Source: Vibrio rumoiensis 1S-45 (lineage in GTDB: Bacteria > Pseudomonadota > Gammaproteobacteria > Enterobacterales > Vibrionaceae). From it: DNA of 42,830 nt. The translations under genes were made by a program, and so were the position numbers. Location: the NCBI RefSeq assembly GCF_000286955.2, contig NZ_AJYK02000029.1, positions 1 to 42,830 of the forward strand. Direction: 5' to 3'. The notes beneath the pieces are model-generated. The model did no database searches. It had not been told where the DNA came from and saw nothing but the letters and a program-made list of their open reading frames with translations. Numbering within the stretch: position 1 is the first letter of the stretch; each line of letters opens with the position of its first letter. Shown here piece by piece: positions 26,517 to 34,424 of this stretch.

Positions 26517-26951
26517 TTATTTCTTCAATGCTTGTGTTAACCATTGAGTAAACTGACCTTTTGGCAATGCGCCATTAATCATATCAACTTGTTTTCCATC
26601 TTTGAATACCATAATGGTTGGAATGCTTCTTATTTGATATAAATCTGCAATGTTTTGCTCACTTTCAGTGTCTATTTTTATAAACCGAGCTTGATTTGCC
26701 ATGTCACTCGCCGTGTCTTCAAAAACAGGTGCAAATCCAACACAAGGATTGCACCAAGGTGCCCAGAAATCGACAACGACGGGTACTGTACTTTTTAAAA
26801 GAGCGTTGAAGTTATTCGACGTTCCAGTAATGGGCTTGCCATCAAAAAGAGGAGATTTACAACGACCACAATTAGCATGATCGGCTACGCGTTCTAGAGG
26901 AACTTTATTATTACCTTGGCAATGAGGGCACGGGGTTGTGAAAGTGGTCAT
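26517..26951 (-). CDS. trxC: Thioredoxin 2 (TrxC) with WCNPC active site
   Basis: TrxC is a zinc-containing thioredoxin. The 144-residue protein has an N-terminal zinc ribbon (CPHC at 8-11, CGRC at 28-31) and a thioredoxin fold with 'VVDFWAPWCNPCVGFAPVFED'-type active site (Cys67 and Cys70) and 'IRSIPTIMVFKDGKQV' holding the cis-Pro. The active site is WCNPC instead of the normal WCGPC. fabH diverges from it across 160 bp, the arrangement I recall from V. cholerae. Confidence 0.95.
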   Translation of the reverse strand: MTTFTTPCPHCQGNNKVPLERVADHANCGRCKSPLFDGKPITGTSNNFNALLKSTVPVVVDFWAPWCNPCVGFAPVFEDTASDMANQARFIKIDTESEQNIADLYQIRSIPTIMVFKDGKQVDMINGALPKGQFTQWLTQALKK

Positions 26952-27113
26952 ACAAATCCTTGTGGTAAATAAATGAGGCTACTATTGATGATTGTTATTT
27001 ATAACCTTGTAAATAGTGAGAAAACCAACGTATCAGTTATTGAGCAAGTATCGTATAATGTTTCGAAGTTTAAAATAAACAAAAATAAAACAATAAAATT
27101 GTAAGGTGTTTTT

Positions 27114-28205
27114 ATGGCCAACGTATTTGCAGAAATTACTGGTTGGGGCAAGTGTCTTCCACCAGCTGTTTTGACCAATGATGATTTAAGTACTTTTTTA
27201 GAAACATCAGATGAGTGGATTCGCTCTCGCACTGGCATTGAAAGCCGTAGAATCTCTCATGTTGATACCTCTGATCTAGCGACTGTTGCAGCAAAGAATG
27301 CTATGCAAGCGGCAGGTGTTACGGCGGAAGACATAGATTGTATTATTGTCGCTACGTGCTCACCGGATACGCTCATTCCAAATATCGCATCTAAAGTACA
27401 AAGTAATCTTGGCATTAAAATGGCAGCAGCTTTTGACTTGAATGCAGCTTGTACTGGTTTCTTATACGGATTAGAAACTGCAACGCGATTAATTCAAGCG
27501 GGAAATTATCGAAATGCGCTAGTGATTGGTGCTGAACACCTTTCTTATTACATCAATTGGACACAACGTGATACTGCAGTGTTATTTGGTGATGGTGCTG
27601 GTGCGGTGATTTTAAGTCGCCGTGAACAAGATCAACCAGTTGGATTACAAGAAGCTGCGTTAGGCTGTGATGCGGAAGGTCGTGATATTTTAGCTATTCC
27701 TGAGTTTGGAACCAGTATGGATCGTTTTTCGGATGAGAATGGTCATTGGGATTTCAACTTTGTAGGAAAAGATATTTTCAAACGAGCGGTAAGAGGTATG
27801 AGCGCAGCAACACAATCTGTGCTTGATCGCTCCGGTTTAGAAAAAGATGAAATTGATTGCGTTATTCCTCATCAAGCCAATATCCGTATTATTCAAACCT
27901 TGTGTGATTTTGCTGGTATTCCACAAGAAAAAGCATTTGTAAATATTAACAAATATGGCAACACCTCTGCTGCAACGGTACCGATTGCGCTATGTGAAGC
28001 GGTAGAGCAGGGTTTTGTTCAGCCTAATATGAATATTTTGGTTGCGGCATTTGGTGCTGGTTTAACTTGGGGCGCGGGTATGATCAAATGGGGTGACCGC
28101 ATTACTCCTATTGAGACCCAAACTGCGCAGCTAGAACCGTGCGATAAGACAGCACTGCAATTGCTAGAAGAGGCAATTGAACATTGTAAGTCTTATCAAA
28201 AATAA
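27114..28205 (+). CDS. fabH: Beta-ketoacyl-ACP synthase III (second FabH)
   Basis: The 363-residue KAS III condenses acetyl-CoA with malonyl-ACP to begin fatty acid synthesis. The Cys-His-Asn triad is intact: Cys113 ('NAACTGF'), His253 ('IPHQANIRI') and Asn283 ('NKYGNTS'). The chain extends about 40 residues past the point where E. coli FabH (317) ends; the tail is acidic then helical ('[17 protein letters not shown]'). No other fab genes are near, so it is likely a paralogue of the fab-cluster FabH, of unknown special role. It ends in a terminator at 28222. Confidence 0.92.
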   Translation: MANVFAEITGWGKCLPPAVLTNDDLSTFLETSDEWIRSRTGIESRRISHVDTSDLATVAAKNAMQAAGVTAEDIDCIIVATCSPDTLIPNIASKVQSNLGIKMAAAFDLNAACTGFLYGLETATRLIQAGNYRNALVIGAEHLSYYINWTQRDTAVLFGDGAGAVILSRREQDQPVGLQEAALGCDAEGRDILAIPEFGTSMDRFSDENGHWDFNFVGKDIFKRAVRGMSAATQSVLDRSGLEKDEIDCVIPHQANIRIIQTLCDFAGIPQEKAFVNINKYGNTSAATVPIALCEAVEQGFVQPNMNILVAAFGAGLTWGAGMIKWGDRITPIETQTAQLEPCDKTALQLLEEAIEHCKSYQK

Positions 28206-28221
28206 ACACACTTTTGATAAC

Positions 28222-28254
28222 AATACCCTATGATTTTTCATGGGGTATTTTTTT
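28222..28254 (+). terminator. Rho-independent terminator
   Basis: AATACCCTATGA pairs with TCATGGGGTATT (one T-G pair) around a TTTT loop and is followed by a T-run, 16 bases past fabH. Confidence 0.88.
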
Positions 28255-28303
28255 ATCTACGTTTTATTACAAACTTACCTTATTAAAATAAAACACCATT
28301 AGT

Positions 28304-28340
28304 TTAGCTATTGCTAATTTTATTATTGCTAATATAATAA
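28304..28340 (+). promoter_or_regulatory. Promoter with operator repeats before the YeeE/YedE pair
   Basis: A TATAAT (28333-28338) lies 28 bases ahead of the ATG. Overlapping it are two direct copies of ATTGCTAAT (28310 and 28325, 15 bases apart), an inverted repeat TTAGC-TATT-GCTAA (28304-28317) and TTATTAT / ATAATAA (28320-28340). A repressor site over the promoter is a reasonable reading; the regulator is not in the window. Confidence 0.5.
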
Positions 28341-28366
28341 GTGGAGATAAATAGTAGGAGAACATA

Positions 28367-28786
28367 ATGAATATACCTTGGAATGCATTAGCGGGCGGTA
28401 TCTTGCTTGGGCTATCGGCAACTATTTTATTATTAGTCAAAGGTAAAATTGCCGGGATAAGCGGAATTGTTAGCGGGCTCTTTACCGAAAAGCATCATAA
28501 TGGATGGCGCTGGCTGTTTATTGTTGGGTTGATTGCTGGTGGTTATCTGATGAATCTAGGTATTTCAAATGGCAGCAGTATTATTCCTATACAGTATAAA
28601 AATGGTCTAGGTTGGATGATTGTTGCCGGGCTTTTTGTTGGCATAGGCACTAAGTTAGGTAATGGTTGTACTAGTGGCCATGGGATCTGTGGAATGGGGC
28701 GTTTTTCTGTGCGTTCTGTTGCAGCAACGTGCACGTTTATGAGTGTTGCTGCTTTAGTTGTTTTTATTCGTTTACACCTACTTTAA
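28367..28786 (+). CDS. YeeE/YedE family sulfur transporter, first half
   Basis: The 139-residue membrane protein (about four helices) belongs to the YeeE/YedE family. The conserved Cys signature '[22 protein letters not shown]' lies near residues 100-121. E. coli YeeE, a longer protein, imports thiosulfate through such Cys residues. Here the transporter is split into two short proteins, the usual PmpA/PmpB-like arrangement; the second half follows 11 bases later. A good GGAGA Shine-Dalgarno precedes the ATG. Confidence 0.9.
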   Translation: MNIPWNALAGGILLGLSATILLLVKGKIAGISGIVSGLFTEKHHNGWRWLFIVGLIAGGYLMNLGISNGSSIIPIQYKNGLGWMIVAGLFVGIGTKLGNGCTSGHGICGMGRFSVRSVAATCTFMSVAALVVFIRLHLL

Positions 28787-28797
28787 AAGGCACGCTA

Positions 28798-29226
28798 ATG
28801 AAATCGTATAGTCTCGCTTCTTTATTTTCAGGCTTGTTGTTTGGTTTTGGTATGGTGCTTTCAGGTATGGTTGATCCTGACAAAGTCATTGGATTTTTAG
28901 ATGTTGCAGGTGATTGGGATCCAAGCCTTGCATTTGTCATGGGTGGGGCATTACTGGTGTTTGTGCCTGCATACCATTTATTGATTAAACCAAGACAAAA
29001 ACCAATTGATAACAGTGAGTTTTGTATCCCAAACAATAAGTCGATAGATAAAAAATTGATCCTTGGTGCCAGTTTATTTGGAATAGGTTGGGGAATAGCA
29101 GGTGTCTGCCCCGGGCCAGCTTTAGCTTCTCTATCTTTAATGAATACGAGTTTGATTGCTTTCGTGGTTTCTATGTTAGTTGGTATGTTGATGGTCAATT
29201 TGGGATATAAAACCAGTAAACATTAG
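28798..29226 (+). CDS. YeeE/YedE family sulfur transporter, second half
   Basis: This 142-residue partner (DUF6691-type) has about four transmembrane helices and the signatures 'GLLFGFGMVLSGMVDPDKVIG' near the start and 'GIGWGIAGVCPGPALASL' near residue 100, with the functional Cys of the family. The start is ATG 28798 (MKSYSL), after AAAAGGCACG; an in-frame ATG 23 codons upstream lies inside the previous gene and is rejected. The substrate is probably a thiosulfate-like sulfur compound, by analogy. Confidence 0.9.
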   Translation: MKSYSLASLFSGLLFGFGMVLSGMVDPDKVIGFLDVAGDWDPSLAFVMGGALLVFVPAYHLLIKPRQKPIDNSEFCIPNNKSIDKKLILGASLFGIGWGIAGVCPGPALASLSLMNTSLIAFVVSMLVGMLMVNLGYKTSKH

Positions 29227-29347
29227 TGGGTTATTTTTATGGCACTTTCTATTGACGGCTTAATTAAAATAGATAACAAGAGTGGAAGTTTTCATTTGTC
29301 CTATAATTGATCTAAGGTTTAGGTAATGAATCAGATCAGGAGGATTT

Positions 29348-29593
29348 ATGGAACTGCACAATCATTCTTTAGCAACCTTGTTTGAACAGTTAGGTTTAGC
29401 GAGTTCACAGCAAGAGATAGAGTCATTCATTCACCGGCATTCAAATGAGTTAAATCGTGCATCAGAATTACATCAAGCAGACTTTTGGAATGTAGGTCAA
29501 GCGACTTTCCTTAAGGAAGCGAAAGAAGATGATGCGAACTGGGCTGAAGTTGTCGATCAATTAGATGCGCTATTAAGAGCATCTCATCACTAA
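29348..29593 (+). CDS. Small DUF2789-family protein
   Basis: These 81 residues match the DUF2789 family: 'LATLFEQLGLASSQQEIESFI', 'ADFWNVGQATFLKEAKEDDANW' and 'EVVDQLDALLR'. It is cytoplasmic, helical and of unknown function. A perfect AGGAGG stands ahead of the ATG. It is convergent with pxpA, 22 bp apart, with no visible terminator between. Confidence 0.85.
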   Translation: MELHNHSLATLFEQLGLASSQQEIESFIHRHSNELNRASELHQADFWNVGQATFLKEAKEDDANWAEVVDQLDALLRASHH

Positions 29594-29615
29594 ATCTACT
29601 TTATAAAATCTTGGC

Positions 29616-30365
29616 TTAAATACGGTGCAGGGCTTGATATATTTTTTTTATGACGAGGATAGATTCCTCATTATCGCCATGCACACATAGTGTATCTGCT
29701 TGTAATTCCAATGTGTTTCCTTTTGCAGTGGTGACGGTGCCAAAATTCGCCAACTGCATGGCTTGATAGAAAATATCTTCAACATTTTTATGAACCGCAT
29801 TAGGTTGATGACGTGGTACTAATGTTCCATCATCTTTGTAAGCTCTGTCTGCGAAAGCTTCAAATAATAATGGAACATTATATTCGTCGGCGATATCAAG
29901 ATAGGGTGTGTTGTCTTTTTTTGCTAACACCATTAAGGGAAGGCCAGTTGGCATAACGGCTTGAACAATCGCTTCGAAAATTTCAAGGTTTGACATCATG
30001 TCGTTATATAAGGCCCCATGAGGCTTAATGTAATCAACCCGCGAGTCATAAAATGACGCAAGATTTTGTATGGCTCCAACTTGATAGCAAATGAGGTGTG
30101 AAATTTGTTCTGGTGTATGAGGGATTGAGCGTCGTCCAAATCCAAGGAGATCTTGGTAAGATGGGTGTGCTCCGATACTGACATTGTGTTTTTGCGCGAG
30201 CTGTATTGTTCTCGCCATAGTGTCTGGATCCGAAGAATGAAACCCACAAGCAATGTTGGCCATATGGACGTAAGGCATAACATTTTCATCCTTACCCATG
30301 GTCCAGTACCCAAAGCTTTCTCCCATATCACAATTTAATTTAAGTTTGGCAATTTCAAGAGTCAT
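29616..30365 (-). CDS. pxpA: 5-oxoprolinase subunit A (LamB/YcsF family)
   Basis: PxpA works with PxpB and PxpC to hydrolyse 5-oxoproline to glutamate with ATP. The 249-residue product has the family blocks 'LNCDMGESFGYW', 'ANIACGFHSSDPDTM', 'IGAHPSYQDLLGFGRR', 'YIKPHGALYNDM' and 'LCVHGDNEES'. No pxpB or pxpC gene is adjacent, unlike in many bacteria; they may be elsewhere. It is monocistronic and divergent from galE. Confidence 0.93.
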   Translation of the reverse strand: MTLEIAKLKLNCDMGESFGYWTMGKDENVMPYVHMANIACGFHSSDPDTMARTIQLAQKHNVSIGAHPSYQDLLGFGRRSIPHTPEQISHLICYQVGAIQNLASFYDSRVDYIKPHGALYNDMMSNLEIFEAIVQAVMPTGLPLMVLAKKDNTPYLDIADEYNVPLLFEAFADRAYKDDGTLVPRHQPNAVHKNVEDIFYQAMQLANFGTVTTAKGNTLELQADTLCVHGDNEESILVIKKIYQALHRI

Positions 30366-30504
30366 AGGATTCCTTTGAGCCTGGGCTCAACTGGTTGATA
30401 TAGATTATTAATATTGACACTCAAAGGGTATATCATCAAGAAGCATTGTTGTAAGGTATTGGCAATTATTCAAATTCATATATAAATTCAATCACGAGGT
30501 TCTT

Positions 30505-31521
30505 ATGTTTGTTCTAATTACAGGTGGAATGGGTTACATCGGTAGCCATACATGCATTCAAATGATCGAAGCTGGGATGACCCCCATCATTTTTGATAAT
30601 TTATACAATAGCAAGCCAACTGTATTAGACCGTATTGAGAAAGTATCTGGCGTTCGTCCAATTTTCATTGAAGGTGATATTCGAAATAAAGCCGATCTTG
30701 AAGCTGTGCTAAAACAATATGATATTGAATCGGTTATTCACTTTGCTGGCTTAAAAGCAGTTGGAGAATCGGTTGAAAAACCACTTGAATACTACGATAC
30801 CAATGTTCATGGAACCCTTGTTTTAGTTGATGCGATGCGTGATGCTGGCGTTAAATCATTAGTATTTAGCTCTTCAGCAACAGTATATGGCGACCCTGCT
30901 TCTGTGCCTATTTTAGAAAACTTTCCAACCAGTGCGACGAACCCATACGGTCGCAGTAAGTTGATTGTTGAAGAATGTTTAACTGATTTCCAAGCTGCAA
31001 ATCCTGATTGGAGCATTACTTTATTGCGTTACTTTAACCCTGTAGGATCTCATCCTTCTGGTGAGTTAGGTGAAGATCCTCAAGGGATCCCGAATAATTT
31101 AATGCCGTTTGTTGCTCAAGTTGCGGTTGGTCGCCGTGAATTCTTATCTGTTTTTGGGAGCGATTATCCAACCAAAGATGGAACCGGGGTTCGTGATTAT
31201 ATTCATGTTATGGATTTAGCGGATGGACATCTTGCTGCATTAAAGCATGTTGGTCGTAAGCAAGGTTTGCATATTTATAATCTTGGTACAGGCTGTGGTA
31301 ATAGTGTTTTAGAAATGGTTTCTGCCTTTGAAAAAGCATCTGGTACAAAAGTGCCTTATAAACTCGTTGATCGCCGCCCAGGGGATATTGCTGAATGTTG
31401 GGCTGATCCTGCAAAAGCGCAAGCAGATTTGAATTGGAAGGCGACTCGTTCGTTAGAAGAAATGACAGAAGATACTTGGCGTTGGCAGTCGAATAATCCA
31501 CAAGGCTATCCAGAAAAATAA
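30505..31521 (+). CDS. galE: UDP-glucose 4-epimerase
   Basis: This 338-residue extended SDR enzyme interconverts UDP-glucose and UDP-galactose. The NAD-binding motif 'ITGGMGYIGSH' is at 5-15, Ser124 in 'FSSSATVYGD', and Tyr148-x3-Lys152 in 'NPYGRSK'. The length equals E. coli GalE (338). There is no gal operon next to it; it probably supplies sugar nucleotides for polysaccharide. A clear GAGG precedes the ATG and a terminator follows. Confidence 0.96.
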   Translation: MFVLITGGMGYIGSHTCIQMIEAGMTPIIFDNLYNSKPTVLDRIEKVSGVRPIFIEGDIRNKADLEAVLKQYDIESVIHFAGLKAVGESVEKPLEYYDTNVHGTLVLVDAMRDAGVKSLVFSSSATVYGDPASVPILENFPTSATNPYGRSKLIVEECLTDFQAANPDWSITLLRYFNPVGSHPSGELGEDPQGIPNNLMPFVAQVAVGRREFLSVFGSDYPTKDGTGVRDYIHVMDLADGHLAALKHVGRKQGLHIYNLGTGCGNSVLEMVSAFEKASGTKVPYKLVDRRPGDIAECWADPAKAQADLNWKATRSLEEMTEDTWRWQSNNPQGYPEK

Positions 31522-31555
31522 GTAACCATACATTTATCTGCTTAGTACTAGAATA

Positions 31556-31590
31556 AAAATAGCGCCTAACAACTGGCGCTATTTTATTTT
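31556..31590 (+). terminator. Rho-independent terminator
   Basis: AAAATAGCGCC / GGCGCTATTTT stem with an eight-base loop and T-rich tail follows galE. Confidence 0.9.
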
Positions 31591-31752
31591 TATTATTTCA
31601 ATTATCTGATATTCATAACTTAATGACACAAAACGTAGACTAACTCTCATATTTATACATTTCACACATCTCTTTAACTAAATTGGTTATAATGCGCTCG
31701 ATTTTATCTGGTCATCGACCACTATTATTTAATTAACGTTTAGGGGATAGTA

Positions 31753-31830
31753 ATGTCATTGGGTTTGATTATTGCTTTTATCGTTGCTGCAGCGGCAATG
31801 GTAAAACATGAAATGTCTAAAAATTCTTAA
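31753..31830 (+). CDS. 25-residue predicted membrane microprotein
   Basis: A 25-codon frame starts at ATG 31753 with AGGGGA five bases upstream. The peptide is a single hydrophobic helix (SLGLIIAFIVAAAAMV) followed by a short basic/polar tail (KHEMSKNS). A good TATAAT -10 hexamer lies 60 bases upstream (31688-31693), although the -35 is weak, and a strong terminator follows at 31930. The promoter, ribosome binding site, coding frame and terminator together support a real small gene. Its function and family are unknown to me. It is too short for standard gene finders. Confidence 0.62.
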   Translation: MSLGLIIAFIVAAAAMVKHEMSKNS

Positions 31831-31929
31831 TCGATTTGAATACTTGAGAAGCTTAGATACCTTTATCGTTCATTTTGCTACTTCTCATTCAATAGCTTGA
31901 ATCAACTCTCAAGCTAATCGATTTAAGTT

Positions 31930-31955
31930 AAAAAGCCAGTTATCTGGCTTTTTTT
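31930..31955 (+). terminator. Rho-independent terminator
   Basis: AAAAGCCAG-TTAT-CTGGCTTTT with long T-run. It closes the microprotein unit 100 bp after its stop and faces the end of hutA. Confidence 0.9.
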
Positions 31956-32040
31956 GTGCCTTCATATTAAAAAAGTCACTATATCCAACTTTAGATATAG
32001 TGACTGTAGATGAGTAAACGTATAGGAGATTAAGTAAAGA

Positions 32041-34188
32041 TTAGAATTGGTAATCTAAACTGATACCCCAGTTTCGCCCAGGTTGAGTATAGAAATCTTG
32101 ATTATCACCTTGGCTTCGTCCGTTCACATCAGAATACAACCAATATTTTTTATCAAATGCGTTAAATAAACCAGCACGTAATGTTAGGTCTTGCACTGGT
32201 CGGTAGTACGTTGTTAAGTCGACAAGTGAGTAGCCAGGGGTAACGAAATTGTCTTCCGTTGTCCAATCATCTTTACTGGCTGCCATCGTAATATTGATTA
32301 AACCACCGTAGACAAAGTTTGTACTATCATAACCTAAACCGATGTTACCAGTGAGAGGGGCCACAGAATCTAAGTGATCGCCTGTGTCTTTATCTCGGCC
32401 TTCGGCATAAGCAACACTTAATTTACTGTATAAACCTTTTGGAGCACCAAAGGCTTGATCTAACATGGTAGTAGAAGAAAATTCAGCACCATAAATTTCA
32501 GCTTTGTTAATGTTTTCCTTGGTATATCCATCTTTGCCATCAATAGTTCCTAGGCTGACATCGCTGATAAAGTTGGTGTAATCATTGTAAAATGCGACAA
32601 CTTCAAAGCGAGTACTGTCATTATTACCTCTAAAGCCAATTTCATAAGAGGTGCTTTTTTCAGGTTGTAGATCGGGGTTAGGTTCTACAACTGCACCTTG
32701 ATTATAGAAATAGTACAAGTCATAAACAGTTGGAGCCTTAAACCCTTGGCTTATTTGAGTAAAGCCGCTGAAGTTTTCGCTAAAGTGGTAGACTGCGCCA
32801 ATTTTACCGGTAAATGCGTCGCTATCACTGTCTGGATATTGGGTTGAGAATCCATCATCAGCTTCCGGGGAAGTACTGAAAGAGTCATAGCGTAAACCTG
32901 CAGTTAGGATCAAACGCTCTTGTAAGAAGAAAGCTTGGTCTTGTAGATAGACACCCCACTTTTGTACGGTTGAATCTGGCATACCTGTACTACCCGGTGT
33001 CACGGTGCCAAAATCGAACTTATGATCGGTATTATCAAGCTTAAATTCATCATTAATAAAAGTTAGGCCGTAGGTGAGTTGATGATAACTGCTATTTAGC
33101 TCAACTAATTTATCAAATTGTGCATCAAGTTGAATACTTGTGTCTTTTGCATCACGTCGACGTTCACGCTGTCCATTAGAAGGAGTGGTATCATAGTTTT
33201 TGGACAGTGAATCGGTACCTTGATAAGTTAATGACCAAGATAAGCTATCGGCTATTGTGGTATTCATTTGCCAATCATGCAGTAAACTTATACGTAATCT
33301 TTGGGTTTCATCTTCGTTATAGTTATTGGTATAAACAAAACCGGGAAAAATTTCATAGCCTTCATAAGAAAGCTCAGTCTCATCATAGTTTCTTTGATTA
33401 TATTCAACGGCCAATCCAACTCGGTTAGCTTCGTTAACTTGGTAATATACTTTGGCAAGTAGATTGCCTATTTCTTTATCGGCAGGATCGGCTGCCCCTC
33501 TATCTGGGCCTGTAATATCGGCACCATCACTATGAGTTTCAGTTTCATGCCCATTGGCATAGGTTAACATGAGTAAGGTTTCTAGATCGCCATTACGTAA
33601 TGCCCACGTTAAGGTATTTTTAAAGGTTTCATCTGCGGAAGTGTAGCCAGATTTAATACCAAAACGATTCTCATCACCATCGGTAATTAATACATCGGAT
33701 GGATCTTTTGTTTTGAAGAGAACAACGCCACCTAAAGCATCTGAACCATACAATGTAGAAGAAGGGCCTTTATTAATTTCAATAGCAGATAGCGTATCTA
33801 CTTCAATATTGTTTGGGTAAGAACGTTGTTCTTTAGATCCAGGATTGTAAGGGGTAGGCTGTTCTACGCCATCCACCATGACTTTCACTCGGCTGTCTTC
33901 CATACCTCGAATATTATAACCAGAGATACCAAAGCGGCCTGAACCTTGAGCATCAACACCAGGAGTGTATTTTAAAGCTTGTTTAGGATCGGTCGCCATT
34001 TCTTGGTTAATATCATTTGAAGAAACCGTTTCTATTGACGCGGATACATCTTTAATATCTTGTTCAGTACGAGTAGCAGATACAACAACTTCTTGTAATT
34101 CAGATTGTTGGGCGGCTACGTTACTTGCAAACAAAGAGAAAGTAATAGATGTTGCCAATAAGGTTGGTTTAAACTTGGGGGTATACAT
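32041..34188 (-). CDS. hutA: TonB-dependent heme/hemoglobin receptor
   Basis: The 715-residue outer-membrane receptor has a signal peptide (cleavage near residue 26, after VAA), a TonB box 'EVVVSA' at 33-38, a plug domain to about 165 ('YNIRGMEDSRVKVMVDGVEQ' region, 'INKGPSSTLYGSDALGGVV') and a 22-strand barrel ending in aromatic Phe. The heme-receptor blocks FRAP and NPNL occur as FKAP (483-486) and NPDL (504-507), but no His lies between them. It imports heme using TonB/ExbBD encoded 15 kb upstream. A near-consensus Fur box sits 53 bp before the start. The neighbouring divergent LysR gene is the arrangement seen at hutA in V. cholerae, as I recall. Confidence 0.9.
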   Translation of the reverse strand: MYTPKFKPTLLATSITFSLFASNVAAQQSELQEVVVSATRTEQDIKDVSASIETVSSNDINQEMATDPKQALKYTPGVDAQGSGRFGISGYNIRGMEDSRVKVMVDGVEQPTPYNPGSKEQRSYPNNIEVDTLSAIEINKGPSSTLYGSDALGGVVLFKTKDPSDVLITDGDENRFGIKSGYTSADETFKNTLTWALRNGDLETLLMLTYANGHETETHSDGADITGPDRGAADPADKEIGNLLAKVYYQVNEANRVGLAVEYNQRNYDETELSYEGYEIFPGFVYTNNYNEDETQRLRISLLHDWQMNTTIADSLSWSLTYQGTDSLSKNYDTTPSNGQRERRRDAKDTSIQLDAQFDKLVELNSSYHQLTYGLTFINDEFKLDNTDHKFDFGTVTPGSTGMPDSTVQKWGVYLQDQAFFLQERLILTAGLRYDSFSTSPEADDGFSTQYPDSDSDAFTGKIGAVYHFSENFSGFTQISQGFKAPTVYDLYYFYNQGAVVEPNPDLQPEKSTSYEIGFRGNNDSTRFEVVAFYNDYTNFISDVSLGTIDGKDGYTKENINKAEIYGAEFSSTTMLDQAFGAPKGLYSKLSVAYAEGRDKDTGDHLDSVAPLTGNIGLGYDSTNFVYGGLINITMAASKDDWTTEDNFVTPGYSLVDLTTYYRPVQDLTLRAGLFNAFDKKYWLYSDVNGRSQGDNQDFYTQPGRNWGISLDYQF

Positions 34189-34240
34189 ATAGTTTTTCCA
34201 TTCACTATGTTAATGATTTGATCGCATTCTACTTAACTGT

Positions 34241-34259
34241 AATGATAATAACTATCATT
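34241..34259. promoter_or_regulatory. Fur box upstream of hutA
   Basis: AATGATAATAACTATCATT matches the 19-bp consensus AATGATAATNATTATCATT at all but one defined position and is nearly palindromic. It lies in the hutA / lysR divergent region, 53 bases before the hutA start. Iron-dependent repression of hutA is strongly suggested. Confidence 0.9.
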
Positions 34260-34382
34260 TGTAATTGCATTTGGTGTGTTTTATTAAAATAGCAATATGT
34301 TTGTTTTTTATTTTTATAAATAATTTCAGTTGGTTACGTTCATTTATTCTATTATTAATATAGATAACACAATGTTATTTTT

Positions 34383-34396
34383 GTGATACTTATCAC
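34383..34396. promoter_or_regulatory. 14-bp palindrome before the LysR gene
   Basis: GTGATA-CT-TATCAC is a perfect inverted repeat of the T-N11-A type bound by LysR-family proteins, 28 bases ahead of the TTG start. It may be an autoregulatory site, but it could also be in the leader. Confidence 0.4.
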
Positions 34397-34424
34397 CTTT
34401 TTGTGCCTTTAGAGGACCTTTATT

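Noticed and set aside
29239..29310. Short frame starting MALSIDG between the YedE-like and DUF2789 genes
   Set aside because: No ribosome binding site; 23 codons with no recognised features.
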